This document shows positions 21,154 to 31,800 of a DNA stretch of 64,000 nucleotides, in pieces. Source of the DNA: Eutreptiella sp. 'Long Island Sound 2002'. Its lineage: Eukaryota > Euglenozoa > Euglenophyceae > Eutreptiales > Eutreptiaceae. The notes under the pieces are model-generated. The model was not told the origin of the DNA. It did not search any database and saw only the letters and a program-made list of their open reading frames with translations. Numbering within the stretch: the stretch's first letter is position 1; each line of letters opens with the position of its first letter. A program made the translations under genes and the position numbers. Where the stretch lies: NCBI GenBank assembly GCA_964036045.1, contig OZ038379.1, forward strand, positions 189,113,885-189,177,884, in the 5' to 3' direction.

Positions 21154-24099
21154 TGAAGCGGTACCCAGAACCCCATGGCCAGGTTACGGCATATAACCGG
21201 TCTCCGGTCCACTAACCCCATGCACGGCGTGTTCCGTGCCGTGAAGCCCCGCATCGGCAACCGATGCACCGCCAGCGGAGATTTGTGTATCAGAATATCA
21301 GGAATCAACAGGGTTTTATTTTCATATTGTTTCCGTCAATTTCTATGCTTCCGTTCCGATACTCACTGTTTTGACTGCTGGCGGTTGGTTCGCGACTTTA
21401 CCGTAACCGCCAGTTTAACTGTTTATAATGGAAATTTTAACGTTATCCGTCACGAAGGCTCCAAAGTCGCCAGGAACTGCATGGATGCTTCCGCAATTTT
21501 CATAATTAATACTCGCAACCTTAATCCGAATTTTTCAGGATGTCGAAATCGGATTTTCGACTTCGACATCCCCGCACTTGATTTGACCTCTTTCGAGTGG
21601 ACCTACGTGCTTCCGTATGCACGAATCAACTTCCCTTTTATCCTGCCCTCCATTTGTCTTAAAGATATGGGCAAAACAAAGTTGATTCGTGAGGCCACTT
21701 GTGAAGGTCATATCTCGTGCCGCTTGCGAGTGTTGACGATAAGGAAACGTGGGATGTATTCACAATACTCCCGACGTAATTTAGGAAGCTTCATATGCCT
21801 TGCGTTTCTACACATGCGCGCTAGTGTAATGGATCATGGTCAAGAGGGTAGAGTTTGCGTCATAACTCAATGACCATGATATTGCGTGCGTTAAGATAAC
21901 TTTCGAGTGTAGCGCGCAAGTGTTGGTGTTGCATAGGAACTCTCCTTGAGTTCCTATGAGCGATTAACACAAAGTTATGCCCTTGGAGGGGCATGACATA
22001 TCGTGGTGGGAGCTACATTTTTGGGCAATATTTGGTATGTGCCATGTGTTGTGTTGCGTGCCCATTTGGCGGGCCCATTGCTCCAAGACAAGCCCGCCAA
22101 TGGACCGCATATTGTGCAAGCCCCTTCTCCGTACTCCCTACGGTCAATTGCAAGCCTAACCTTCGTGAAGGGAAGCTTGTGTGGTGATCCCGAAGCGATG
22201 CGTTGGGAGCAAGGTGTGTGTTTTACAATTTTCCATATTTTCATGTGCCCACTTGGGAAGTAGCGCTCGTAACCTTTCAAGGCGCCCCAAGTGGAGCACA
22301 TATGTGGGATCGAAGGTCAATGGGGTCAAGTCATTGTGTATAGAAGGATTAAGTGATTGCACGATCCAAGCCGGGGATATTATAATGTAATTGTAGACCT
22401 TTCAAGGCACTTTTGTGTGTCATTGTGTCAATTTTGCCATTTTTGGCTCGTCATGATGTCAAGTGGCGACCGTGTATCTCAACGTCGCGCTCAATTGACA
22501 TCATGACCCAAGTATGATATGAGGGTACATACTTCGGTAGCCAACATATCTTGGACCCGGCGAATAACTCCTCTTAGGCTTGGCATACCGTGGCCGCCAT
22601 GTTGGCGATTTGGGACTATCCCAAATCATGGGCTCACTTGGCGACCCTGCCATTCCCAATACCGGAGGAGTTGGGCGACGCCCCAAAGATATGTTGGACA
22701 TATATGACTTGATACCAATCCTATGGCACACTCCGGTCCGAGTCGGGCATGTGCCTCATTTGCCCCAACCATGAGTGTGCGCAATTTTGGCCATTTTGAG
22801 CATTTTTCCACTTTCGCTGCCCGCCGTGCCCCATGTTCTAACCTTCGTGCACGCCGGACGCATGGACCAATGGACCATATATGACATGGGTGTTATGGGT
22901 AATGGTCCCCATGGTCCACACACCACGTGGGCGAAGCGGAGCCGCCTTCGTTAAGGCGCTAGGCCAAATTGAGTATGGGCAATTTTGTCATTTTTGCATT
23001 TGTGGACCCAATTGGGATCGTCACCACGCCGAGTGGCATGGAGATCTTTGAGAGCCAAGGGCATGGGAGTCTCCGTTGGACTCCCGGTGGATCACGTATG
23101 GAATGCCGGATCCGATCTCCAAGCCGGCGTGGAGATATACTATTGGGAGCACACTGAATTTTGGCTCATTTCAAGCAGCCAAAATGACCCAATTTTGGGA
23201 CCCCAATTTCCCCCTTCCGTGTGGTCAATTGGCGGCCCCATTTCTCTAAGCCCATAGGGAGCCCGGACCTAAATCCAAGTTGTACACTCAGATATAAGTC
23301 CTAGGTCCTGCCTCCTACCCTGTGAGCCATTGGCCTTACCTTGGCCGGGCGAGCCACGCATGGGAATGGTGCCAATTTTGGTGATTTTGGCATCATGACC
23401 CCACTTGACTCATCCGTGTTGCCCTGATGCGGGGACCTCAGAGGGAACCAGGTTGGGTGAGGGCTCCAGGGAGTTCGTACTCGAAGGGCATAGGGTCAGT
23501 TGCCTCGTCTCTACCTCTGGCGGGTCCGGACGAGGGGTCAATTTTGGGGTTTTTCAAGCTAATTTCAGTCTGGGCTGAAACAGCCCATTTTCAGCTACCA
23601 ACTCCTGGGTGATAAGGGCGGAGCCATATCTCTGGCTCAGAGTGGAGTTGGGACCTGCCGTTAAGGGAGCATAGGGAGCCACTGTCGGTTGGCTTTGGAG
23701 CCCATTGGTTCCCAGGAACTCGCCTGTGGCTGTGCGGGACACCTCTCCCATTGGCAGGGTTTCAGGGTCCGGACTGAGCAGGGCATGGGTTGTGTTTGAG
23801 CCCCCGCCCCCATCAGCCACTGAGAGGGTCGGACCTGGGATTGGGATATGAGTCGGGACTGAGTGTCTATTGTCCCTTGATGCCCTTACCCCAGTCCAGT
23901 CTTAACCCCATGTGTACATATCCTGATGTGTTGCTGTACATACTTTCGTTCCCTCTTTGCAGAGTGGCAAGGATTCTGAAACGCTTTGTCACATGACACA
24001 GGCGTATTGATGCCCTTGTGAGCGTAGTGCCTTGCCTGCCTGCTCACTTGTGCGTGTCACCGCAGCGTCCCGTGGCCGGCCCCCCACGGGAACGCGTCA
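21154..24099 (+). repeat. T3 5' LTR (beta family)
   Basis: 2946 bp, TGAAGCGG ... CGCGTCA. It shares blocks with alpha LTRs on the opposite strand, such as the run ATCAGGAATCAACAGGGTTT near 21297 and a hairpin at 21539-21570 (GATGTCGAA ... TTCGACATC). A 232-codon ORF (21175-21873) shares in-frame similarity with a 169-codon ORF of the T1 LTR (FEWTYVLPYARINFP against FEWSYIFPRSRINLP). I treat it as conserved LTR sequence, not as a gene. Confidence 0.9.
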
Positions 24100-24550
24100 A
24101 AAGCGTTTCACCGCCGCGGGGTTACCCAACCCTCGCGTGCCACTCGGGGCCACCAACCCCGAGCAGCGCGTCGCAGCAGCGCGGCGCAGCTCGCAGCTCG
24201 CAGCGCAGCGCAGCGTCCCGCAGCGCAGCGCAGCGGCTCGCAGCGCCACTCAGCGACAGCGCCGAGTTCGTCACGGAGCCCGCAGCGCCGTCCAGTGCTT
24301 CGCCCTGACCGCGCAGCGCCCGTGGAAGAGGTGCACAGACCAGGACTCCTGCATCAGCCCCATCGGCCGACCCGGAGTCCCAACGGCCGACCAGTAAGGC
24401 CGCGTCAACCACCTCCACAACCACCGGCTGACCAGCACCAGCCGCACTTCCAATCCAGTGCTGCAGCACCCTCCCCAACAACCACAACCAGTTCGTTGAG
24501 GTGAACGAGTGCACATCAAGGACTTCAAGATCATCTACGCCCCCGCTGCC
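24100..24550 (+). other. T3 leader with CAGCG-rich tandem repeat
   Basis: Between the 5' LTR and the gag ATG. No TGG-type tRNA primer-binding site follows the LTR (sequence AAAGCGTTTCACC). A GC-rich stretch at about 24165-24265 is a degenerate tandem array of GCAGCG/CAGCGCAG units and could fold strongly or take part in packaging. Confidence 0.6.
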
Positions 24551-27500
24551 ATGGTGAATTGGCAGGAAGCGGGCAGGACGTGGCCGCGGCCCCACCCCCA
24601 TGCAGCACGCCTGCTGCGTGGGTTGGTTTGGGACCAGCATTACCGCCACAGCAACCCCCAGTGCGAAGGGGGCATGCCCAGGAGCTTCGAGCTCCGCACG
24701 GACATCGCCCCCGACCGCCTGCAGGCCGTGGAGGACTGGCTGCGGGCGGAGGGGTACGAGTACCGCCACCAGCAGAGGCGCTGGAGGGCGTGGACCCGGC
24801 CGGACAGGCCCGGGGAAGGGCTGCGCCCCGACGGGATTGAGGAGGACGAGGAGCCCAACGCCTACCCGTCGGGCGCCTCGATCAACGTCTCCCTGTGGGA
24901 CGTGATCGAGAAGAAGTTCCCGGAACCGGGGAACGAGCGCAGGCTGCAGGGCAGCAGCAGCGCGTCTCCGGCGACGGAGAAGAGGTCCGCCGGGGACAAG
25001 AAGAGGGACCGGAGGTGGCGGGAGTACCAGGAGTCCCTGGCTGCCGAAGCCGCCCAAGGCGCCAAGGGCGGAACCCCAGCCCCCAGTCCCCAACGGCCCA
25101 ATGGTGGACACCACCCCGGCTCCACCACCCTTGGCGACTACATCCAAGTCGCCAAGCAGACCCAGGCCAAGCCCCGTCCGCTGCTCCTGAGGGCCCGGCA
25201 GGCCTCAGCAGGCCCCAGCAGCGACATCGAGTCGGCCCACCGCGGGAGGACGCCGGCCGACCAGGCCAGCTCCAGCAGCAGCGTCGCTCCCGAAAGGGAC
25301 GTGGCGCGCGCCTGTGAGCGCGCCTGTGGGGTGCCCTGCAACCGTCGGGTTGCCCGGCAACGGGCCAAGCAGTACAGCGCTGCTGTGGAGGGCGCCGCCG
25401 GCATCGCCCAGGAGGAGGCTGCGCAGTGGGCGCATGGCATGGCCATCCACACCCAGACCGTGGCGGCCATCGCGGCTGGACTCACGGCCGTGGCCGCCCA
25501 TAGTGCAGCAACTGCCCGGGTCAACGGTGAGTTGGCGGCAGTCGACGAGGAGGCCCGCCTGACGCAGGAGGCCATTGCCTGCAAGGAGGCCGAGGTGAAG
25601 GCGCTGGCAGAGGCGCTTGCCCAAGAGAGGGCAAAGAAGGAGGCGGAGGAAAGGGCCCACGCCGAAGCGACGGCTAAGGCCCAGGAGGATGCCGCCAAGA
25701 AGGAAGCCATCGAGGCCGCGCGACGGAAGGTCGCTGAGGAGAAGGCCAAGACGGAGGCGGAGCTGGCGGCGTTGGAGGCGCAGAAGGCGCAGCTGCTGCA
25801 GGCCCGGGAAGCCGAGGCGGCTCGTGCTCGGGAAGAGGCCGAGGCGCGAGCTGCCGCAGCCACCGCCGCCGCGATGGAGGAGGCAGAGGCCAAACTCCGC
25901 CACGAGACTCCCCCGGGAGGATCGCGAGTGGAGACCCTTCGAAGGCTTTTCGAAGGGGACGCCTCCTCCAGGATGAAGCTGGATGAGGCGGACACGGGCA
26001 GCAGTGGGAGCGGTAGCACCACCGCCCGTCGACGGAGGAAGGGCAAGGGGAAGACCCCCGAGAGGCCGCGGAGGCCAGCGGGTGGGCACCCCCACGACAG
26101 TGACCCCTTCTTCACCGCCAGTGACGGGGACGAACGAGGCCGTCGACATCGCCAAGTGGTGGCTTGGACGGGTGGAAGTGGCGGAGACGTCCCCATGGAA
26201 GGTGAGGATGAGGATCCCCCTCCTCCCTACCGGAGCTCCGAGTCCTCCGTGACCGAGACGCCCAGGTGGGGCGACATGGACGAGGATGACGACATGGACT
26301 TCGGCATCACGAAGAGGCGCCCATCCTCGGACCCACCGAGGCGACCCGGCGGAGACCCACCGGGACCTCCTGGCGGAGGACCTTCAGGACCCCCGGGAGG
26401 ACGCCCACCAAGTGGACCCCCTGGAGGCGGACCACCGGGCGGGGGAGGACCCCCTGGACCGGGCGGACCCGGCGGAGGCCCTCCTGGAGGACCCCCTGGG
26501 GACCCCGGCGACCCACCAGGGAACGGTGTCCCGGATGCCACCTGGTGGTGGATTGTCTACCTCCGCAGGAGAGTCCAGTTGCTCGAGCTGGAGGTAGATA
26601 CGGGCAAGAGCGAGATGGCTCGCATCTCCACGGTCGCCGCGCGTGCGCAGAAGAACCTGGACATCGCCAGGGCCGAGACCAAGTCGCTGACCAACGTCGT
26701 CAGCGGCCTGCAGGATAGGCTGGATGCGCTGGAAGCCCGTGGGAGGGTCGGCAGCGACCACCCACCCCTGGAGTCAGGCTCGTCGGACGACGACTGGGGA
26801 CCCGGACCAGGTCCAGGCAGACCCCACGCCCCCGGCGGAGCCCCCAGGAGTCGCCCCAGCGCCAGTGCCCCCTCTCTCTCCGCCCCCTCTCACCACAGCG
26901 CGGGCCGCCGCAACGAACGCGTGCCGCCCGGCAGTGGCAGTGAGGAATGGCGCGATGAGTGGCTCAGCGCGGACTACCACAACCGCCGTGCCCCACCGCG
27001 GACGCCTGTACGCCCCCGACGCCCGCCACCAGCCCCGGCGCCAATCCCCAGGGCTGGAGGACGTTATGGTGGACTCAGGGATGAGGTCCCCAGAGGAGAC
27101 GTGGAGTGGGATGTCGGCGAAGGTGAGGACCTGGACCTGGACCTGGACCTGGAGGAGTTCGACATCAGCCCGCCGCGTGGTGTACGACGGGAGGCCGCTG
27201 AACGCAGCCGCCGGCGCCGTGATGAGGATGCGTACATGGATGCAGTACGGCGTGAACATTTCGGTTCAGCGTACGTGGAGGAACCGCGGCGTAGCCACAG
27301 GGATTCCATGGAGGAGATGGACGTGGCGGCCGTGGGAGTCCGTGGGCGAGGCCGATGGGAACCTCGGTCGACCTCGCGGCCGGCGTTCATGGTCTCTAAG
27401 GCCGCGGACGCCGCCGTGTGGGAAGACTTGAAGGACATCAAGCCCCCCATGTACGACGGCAATCCCCTCAACCTCGACCGCTTCCTGGAGAAGCTGGACG

Positions 27501-28882
27501 ATTGGGGGCTGGCCGTCACTGAAGACCAACCTCCCGCGGATGCGGAGAGATATGTCTTCAAACGGTTCAGGTACCGCCTGCCGGAAGTGCTCGGCGAGCT
27601 GTACTTCGTGGCGACCAAGGAGGGGAAAATCAAGACCCTCAAGGACGCCAAGAAGTGGCTCAACGAGCAGGAGCGGGTGGACGCTCCGCAGGTGGCTGCC
27701 AAGCGCTGGAAGTCCATCAAGCTTGAGCATGATGGACGGGAGATCCGCCTGCGGGAATGGCGTGACTTCCGAGGGAAATACACCCTCTTCCGCCGCAACG
27801 TGGAGGATTGGAACGAGGGTGACGAGCAGGCTCGCCTGCTCTCCATGCTACCGGAAGCATGGATCAAGAGGGTCACCAAGGAGGAATCCAAGAGGGCCAA
27901 GTCCAACCACACGGTCAAGATGATGCTCCCCAAGGAGTATCATACGAACGTGGTGAGTTGGGCGAAGAAGAACGTGGCCCGGGATGTCAAACGGCACTCC
28001 CTGCGGAACGCTCTTCTCATCACCGTCTCGGGCGATCGCGAGAAGACCGCGATCTGGCGCCTTGACGACTGTGAGTTGAGCGGCCAGACCATCCGTCTGC
28101 AGCCCATCCCGGCGCGGATGAGCTGCGACGAGATCCTGGAGTGGGTTGGCGAGGAAGTACTCAAGGAGTACCGAAACCTCCACCACACCCGCGGGTTGAA
28201 GCCCGGCGACCGCGACGTCAACTACGTTGGCGAGGGGCCTGGCGGGGAATCTGCCATGGACCCAGCGGGAACCGGCGGCGATGAGACTCTCGTCGACGAT
28301 GACGACGACGATGAGCCCGCCGAAATGGCCGTGTGTGCCTTCGTGGCCAAGAACATGAGCGCGGGGACCAAGCCAGCAAACTGGAAGCCCCTGCAGCCAG
28401 GTTGGAAGAAGCAGGAGAAGAGGGACCCTCGCCGTATTGGCGACCCTCCGCTGTCCTTTGGGGAGTTCGTACGAGCTCACCCTCAGGGCTGTTTCGTGTG
28501 TTATGGGAGGAAGAAAGGCTTCAACCATGACCACCGAACATGCCCCGTCCACAAGGCCGACACGGAGGCTTACAAGAAGGCGCACGGGTCGAAGAAGCGT
28601 GCGCCCGCGGGTATCCGGGAAGCCAAGATGGAGGTGGACAAGGAAGAGCTGGCCAAGCTGATGTCGTCGGTGGGGACTGAGTTGGCCAAGGAGATCCAGG
28701 AGATCAAGAGGAACTGGGTCCCCAGATCGGACAACAAGAACAAGGAGAACAACCAGAATGACCAGAACAAGGACAAGGACAAGAACAAGGGTAAAGGAGG
28801 AGGTAAAGGGGGAAGAAGGAAGGGCGTCAACGACGTTGAGGCCGAGGAGAACACCCCCTCTTCCACAACCGACGCCCCCTAG
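24551..28882 (+). CDS. gag: T3 gag polyprotein (beta family)
   Basis: 1443 residues from ATG 24551 (GCTGCCATGG, good context); the frame is open from a GTG at 24509. In order: an N-terminal globular region; an Ala/Glu/Lys-rich coiled coil (about 25550-25905); a collagen-like Pro/Gly-rich stretch (about 26330-26525); a Pro/Arg-rich linker; the capsid-like region starting DIKPPMYDGNPLNLDRF (about 27430) and homologous to alpha Gag; an RRM-like segment (NALLITVSGDREKTAIWRLD, about 28005-28125); a zinc-knuckle variant CX2CX8HX4C (CFVCYGRKKGFNHDHRTC, about 28489-28542); and a Lys/Asn/Gly-rich basic tail. It ends in UAG, probably leaky. Much longer than a typical gypsy Gag, mainly through the N-terminal half. 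Confidence 0.85.
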   Translation: MVNWQEAGRTWPRPHPHAARLLRGLVWDQHYRHSNPQCEGGMPRSFELRTDIAPDRLQAVEDWLRAEGYEYRHQQRRWRAWTRPDRPGEGLRPDGIEEDEEPNAYPSGASINVSLWDVIEKKFPEPGNERRLQGSSSASPATEKRSAGDKKRDRRWREYQESLAAEAAQGAKGGTPAPSPQRPNGGHHPGSTTLGDYIQVAKQTQAKPRPLLLRARQASAGPSSDIESAHRGRTPADQASSSSSVAPERDVARACERACGVPCNRRVARQRAKQYSAAVEGAAGIAQEEAAQWAHGMAIHTQTVAAIAAGLTAVAAHSAATARVNGELAAVDEEARLTQEAIACKEAEVKALAEALAQERAKKEAEERAHAEATAKAQEDAAKKEAIEAARRKVAEEKAKTEAELAALEAQKAQLLQAREAEAARAREEAEARAAAATAAAMEEAEAKLRHETPPGGSRVETLRRLFEGDASSRMKLDEADTGSSGSGSTTARRRRKGKGKTPERPRRPAGGHPHDSDPFFTASDGDERGRRHRQVVAWTGGSGGDVPMEGEDEDPPPPYRSSESSVTETPRWGDMDEDDDMDFGITKRRPSSDPPRRPGGDPPGPPGGGPSGPPGGRPPSGPPGGGPPGGGGPPGPGGPGGGPPGGPPGDPGDPPGNGVPDATWWWIVYLRRRVQLLELEVDTGKSEMARISTVAARAQKNLDIARAETKSLTNVVSGLQDRLDALEARGRVGSDHPPLESGSSDDDWGPGPGPGRPHAPGGAPRSRPSASAPSLSAPSHHSAGRRNERVPPGSGSEEWRDEWLSADYHNRRAPPRTPVRPRRPPPAPAPIPRAGGRYGGLRDEVPRGDVEWDVGEGEDLDLDLDLEEFDISPPRGVRREAAERSRRRRDEDAYMDAVRREHFGSAYVEEPRRSHRDSMEEMDVAAVGVRGRGRWEPRSTSRPAFMVSKAADAAVWEDLKDIKPPMYDGNPLNLDRFLEKLDDWGLAVTEDQPPADAERYVFKRFRYRLPEVLGELYFVATKEGKIKTLKDAKKWLNEQERVDAPQVAAKRWKSIKLEHDGREIRLREWRDFRGKYTLFRRNVEDWNEGDEQARLLSMLPEAWIKRVTKEESKRAKSNHTVKMMLPKEYHTNVVSWAKKNVARDVKRHSLRNALLITVSGDREKTAIWRLDDCELSGQTIRLQPIPARMSCDEILEWVGEEVLKEYRNLHHTRGLKPGDRDVNYVGEGPGGESAMDPAGTGGDETLVDDDDDDEPAEMAVCAFVAKNMSAGTKPANWKPLQPGWKKQEKRDPRRIGDPPLSFGEFVRAHPQGCFVCYGRKKGFNHDHRTCPVHKADTEAYKKAHGSKKRAPAGIREAKMEVDKEELAKLMSSVGTELAKEIQEIKRNWVPRSDNKNKENNQNDQNKDKDKNKGKGGGKGGRRKGVNDVEAEENTPSSTTDAP

Positions 28883-28888
28883 CGGAGC
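28880..28888 (+). promoter_or_regulatory. T3 gag/pol UAG readthrough site
   Basis: UAG (28880-28882) followed by CGGAGC. Gag and pol share one frame: from 28883 there is no stop until 33902, and the next 17 codons lead to the GTG at 28934 that would otherwise have to start pol. CCCT ... AGGG can pair just downstream. Readthrough would give a Gag-Pol of about 3100 residues. Confidence 0.7.
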
Positions 28889-31800
28889 CCCTGCAGCCAA
28901 GGGCCCCAGCTAGGGCGGTCGCAGGGTGGTGACGTGGGAAGCGCCGAACCATCCCTGTCGGGAGTCGGTAAACACAAGGGGACTGCCGCGGGCGGAAGGC
29001 CCGGTCTGGCGCCCAGTCGCGGAGGCGGGGTGAGGGCAAGTGAAGGCACGAACCCTTGCGCCCGTCCGTCCTTCGCGACCAAGAACGTGTTTGATGTACT
29101 ACAGGATCTATCCGAGAGTATCGGAGGATCACCCGGACCGCAGCTGGATGCTGCAGATGGGCAGCCTGAGCCCATTGTCCACGACCTGCACCAGTCGCTT
29201 GTGGAGCTTCTGGAACGGCCGGAGATCCTGAGTTTGCACGCCGTGCGCCGTGTCGGTCGCGAGCGGCAGTTGCATCTTAAGGTCCGTGCCTTATGCGGGG
29301 AAGTGGAAAAGGTTTTCGACGTGTTGGTCGACACGGGAGCTCAAGTCAGCTTGGTCAAGGCTGGCCTGCTTCCGCCAGAGTGTCTTACCGACAGTCGGAA
29401 ACCTGTCAGGCTGAAGGTGGCGAACGGCCAGTACATGGTGGGAGGCACGAAGGAAGCGGCCATTGGGCTGCAGTTCGTGAACCATCGTGAACTGAGCCGC
29501 CCAGACCTCGGCAAGGAAATCCTCCTGCACGGTAGCTTCTACGAGGCCGAGATGGAATGGGACAGGATCGTCGGGTACGACTTCATGATGGAGACGGACT
29601 CCGGCGTCCTCCCGGCCCAGGCTTCCATGACCCTGTACCAGGACGACCAACTCTCGTGGCTTTCGTCACCTGAGCACCATGTGGAATGCCAATGGATCCA
29701 CCCCGAACGCTATCAGCTCGAAGTGGCCGCGCTGGACACTGAGCCCACTGGGCCAGCGAATCAGGAGTACGGCGTAAGGCCGGAAGTGGCGAACCGAGTG
29801 GTTGCGGACCTGGGAGCGTCGGATCTGGCCCTGGATGCGTTCTCATCAGGAACCTCCGCCCATCTGCGGGTATGTGAGAAGTACTGGAGCGCCCAGGACT
29901 CCGCGTGGAAGAAGCACTGGGGTCCGCATCAGGGATTGATGTGGATCCATTGCCCCCGTTGGGACATTCCAAGAGCGATAGCGAAGATTCGCAAGGACCG
30001 CTCCAAGGCAGTGCTGGTTGTTCCTATGGGATGCACCGAGGAGGAAAGTACCCGACATTGGGTAGCCTCATTGACCAACATGACCTTGAACAAGGTCGTC
30101 CTACCGGCTGGAGAGAGTGTCTATCAGGACGCTAAGGGACAGCCCATGCCGCCCCAGAGATGGCCAACAGAATTCCACTATGTGGATGGGGGCCTTGATC
30201 AGGCCGACACCACGGACTTCGTGTGTGTCAACCGCATCATAGCAGAGCCTTGGAGGCAATGCTTTGCGGTTCCCCCTGTTGACATCGAAGAATCGGACTC
30301 CGAAGACCCCCTCACTGAAGAGGAGTGGGATCTGGTTCAGGGGTATATGGATCAGCCCTTTCACGACTGGGGAAACCAGCGTGAGGGCAAAGGCCAGGAC
30401 AAAGCCTGGTGGGAAGTGGACTCAATCGTCTCTGGTTCCTATGACGGGAATACCTTCGTGCAGAGGGTGCTGGATCACATGTCCAGCCAAGACGAGCCAC
30501 CTGGCGGTAACCCACCCACCTACGGCGATCTGTTCCGAGGCAAGACCAGAGATGGCCCGTTGGGCCACCTGGGAAGACCGCCTGAGCCGAAAGCGAGCGG
30601 GGTCGCTACCCCTCAAGTAAGCTCCGTGGTTCAAGTGCCCGGAAAAGCCAAGGCGGAGTCCGATGACTGCCCCAAGATCCAGGCGTTGAGGGCCAGGCTG
30701 AAGCGGAAGTATGGCGAGACCTTCTTCAGCGGAAAGCCTGTGTTCCCCCCACCGGTGCGTGGACCGTATGGCGAGGCCAAGATACGGCTGAAGCAGGACC
30801 CCCGTGTGTATCGTCACCGGGAGTTTGCCCTGAGGGGCGAGAGGAAAGAGGCCATGGAGAAGATCCTCCGTGACTTCATCCAGAGAGGCTGGCTTGAGCC
30901 GTGCCACTCCGAGTGGGCCTCTCCCTGCTTCGTCGTCCCCAAGAAGGTTGCCGGTGAGTGGCGGCTCGTGGTCGATTACCGCGGCCTGAACGCCCAAACG
31001 CAGCATGACAGCTATACGCTGCCCCTCATAGAGGACATGCTGCAAAAGCAACACCGGCGGAGGATCTTCACGGTGATTGACCTGAAACATGGTTATCATC
31101 AGATGCCTCTCGCCGAGGAGTCCCGTGCCTGCACAGCCATGAGCACCCCACTTGGACCTCTCCAGTGGAAGGTGATGCCTATGGGCGTTACCAACGGCAA
31201 TGCGGCTTTTCAGCGGATGCTGGAGAACCTGCTTGAGCCGGTGCGCGACTGTGCGGACCCCTTCGTGGACGACGTGATCATCGCGTCCGGGGACCCCAGC
31301 ATGAGCTACGAGGAGCTCCTGGAGGCGCACGAGAGGGACGTCACTCGAGTGCTGGACCTCCTGGTTCGGCACAAACTCACGGGCAGCAGTGACAAGGCCA
31401 CCATTGCGGTAAGCGAGGTGGTCTTCGCTGGCCACGTAGTTGGGAACGGGCAGCGAAAGCCCATACCTGGCAAGGTGGCTGCGATTGAGCACTGGGAAAA
31501 GCCCAAAACGGTCTCTGAGCTACGGGCGTACTTGGGGTTCTGCAATTACTACTCGGGGTATATCAAGATGTATGCCGAGTATGCAGCCCCCATGACGACC
31601 ATGCTCAAGGGCAACCGAGAGGAGACCAAGAAGGGGTCCAAGAAGGCTCTGGTCTGGACTGAAGAGTCTGACCGTGCCTTTGAGGGGATGAAGCAGGCGC
31701 TGCTATCCGCAGTGGGTCTGCACCTCGTGGATCCCGACCGAGGGTTCGTCCTGCGCACCGACGCTTCCGACTACGCCATTGGGGCTGTGTTGGAGCAAGT

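Noticed and set aside
21175-21873. 232-codon ORF in both T3 LTRs as a gene
   Set aside because: It lies wholly within the LTR and overlaps conserved LTR motifs, and its counterpart in T2 LTRs has a stop; listed as a finding, not a gene.
24122-28900. Long minus-strand and alternate-frame ORFs across T3 gag
   Set aside because: Shadows of the GC-rich gag frame; none has domains or start context.
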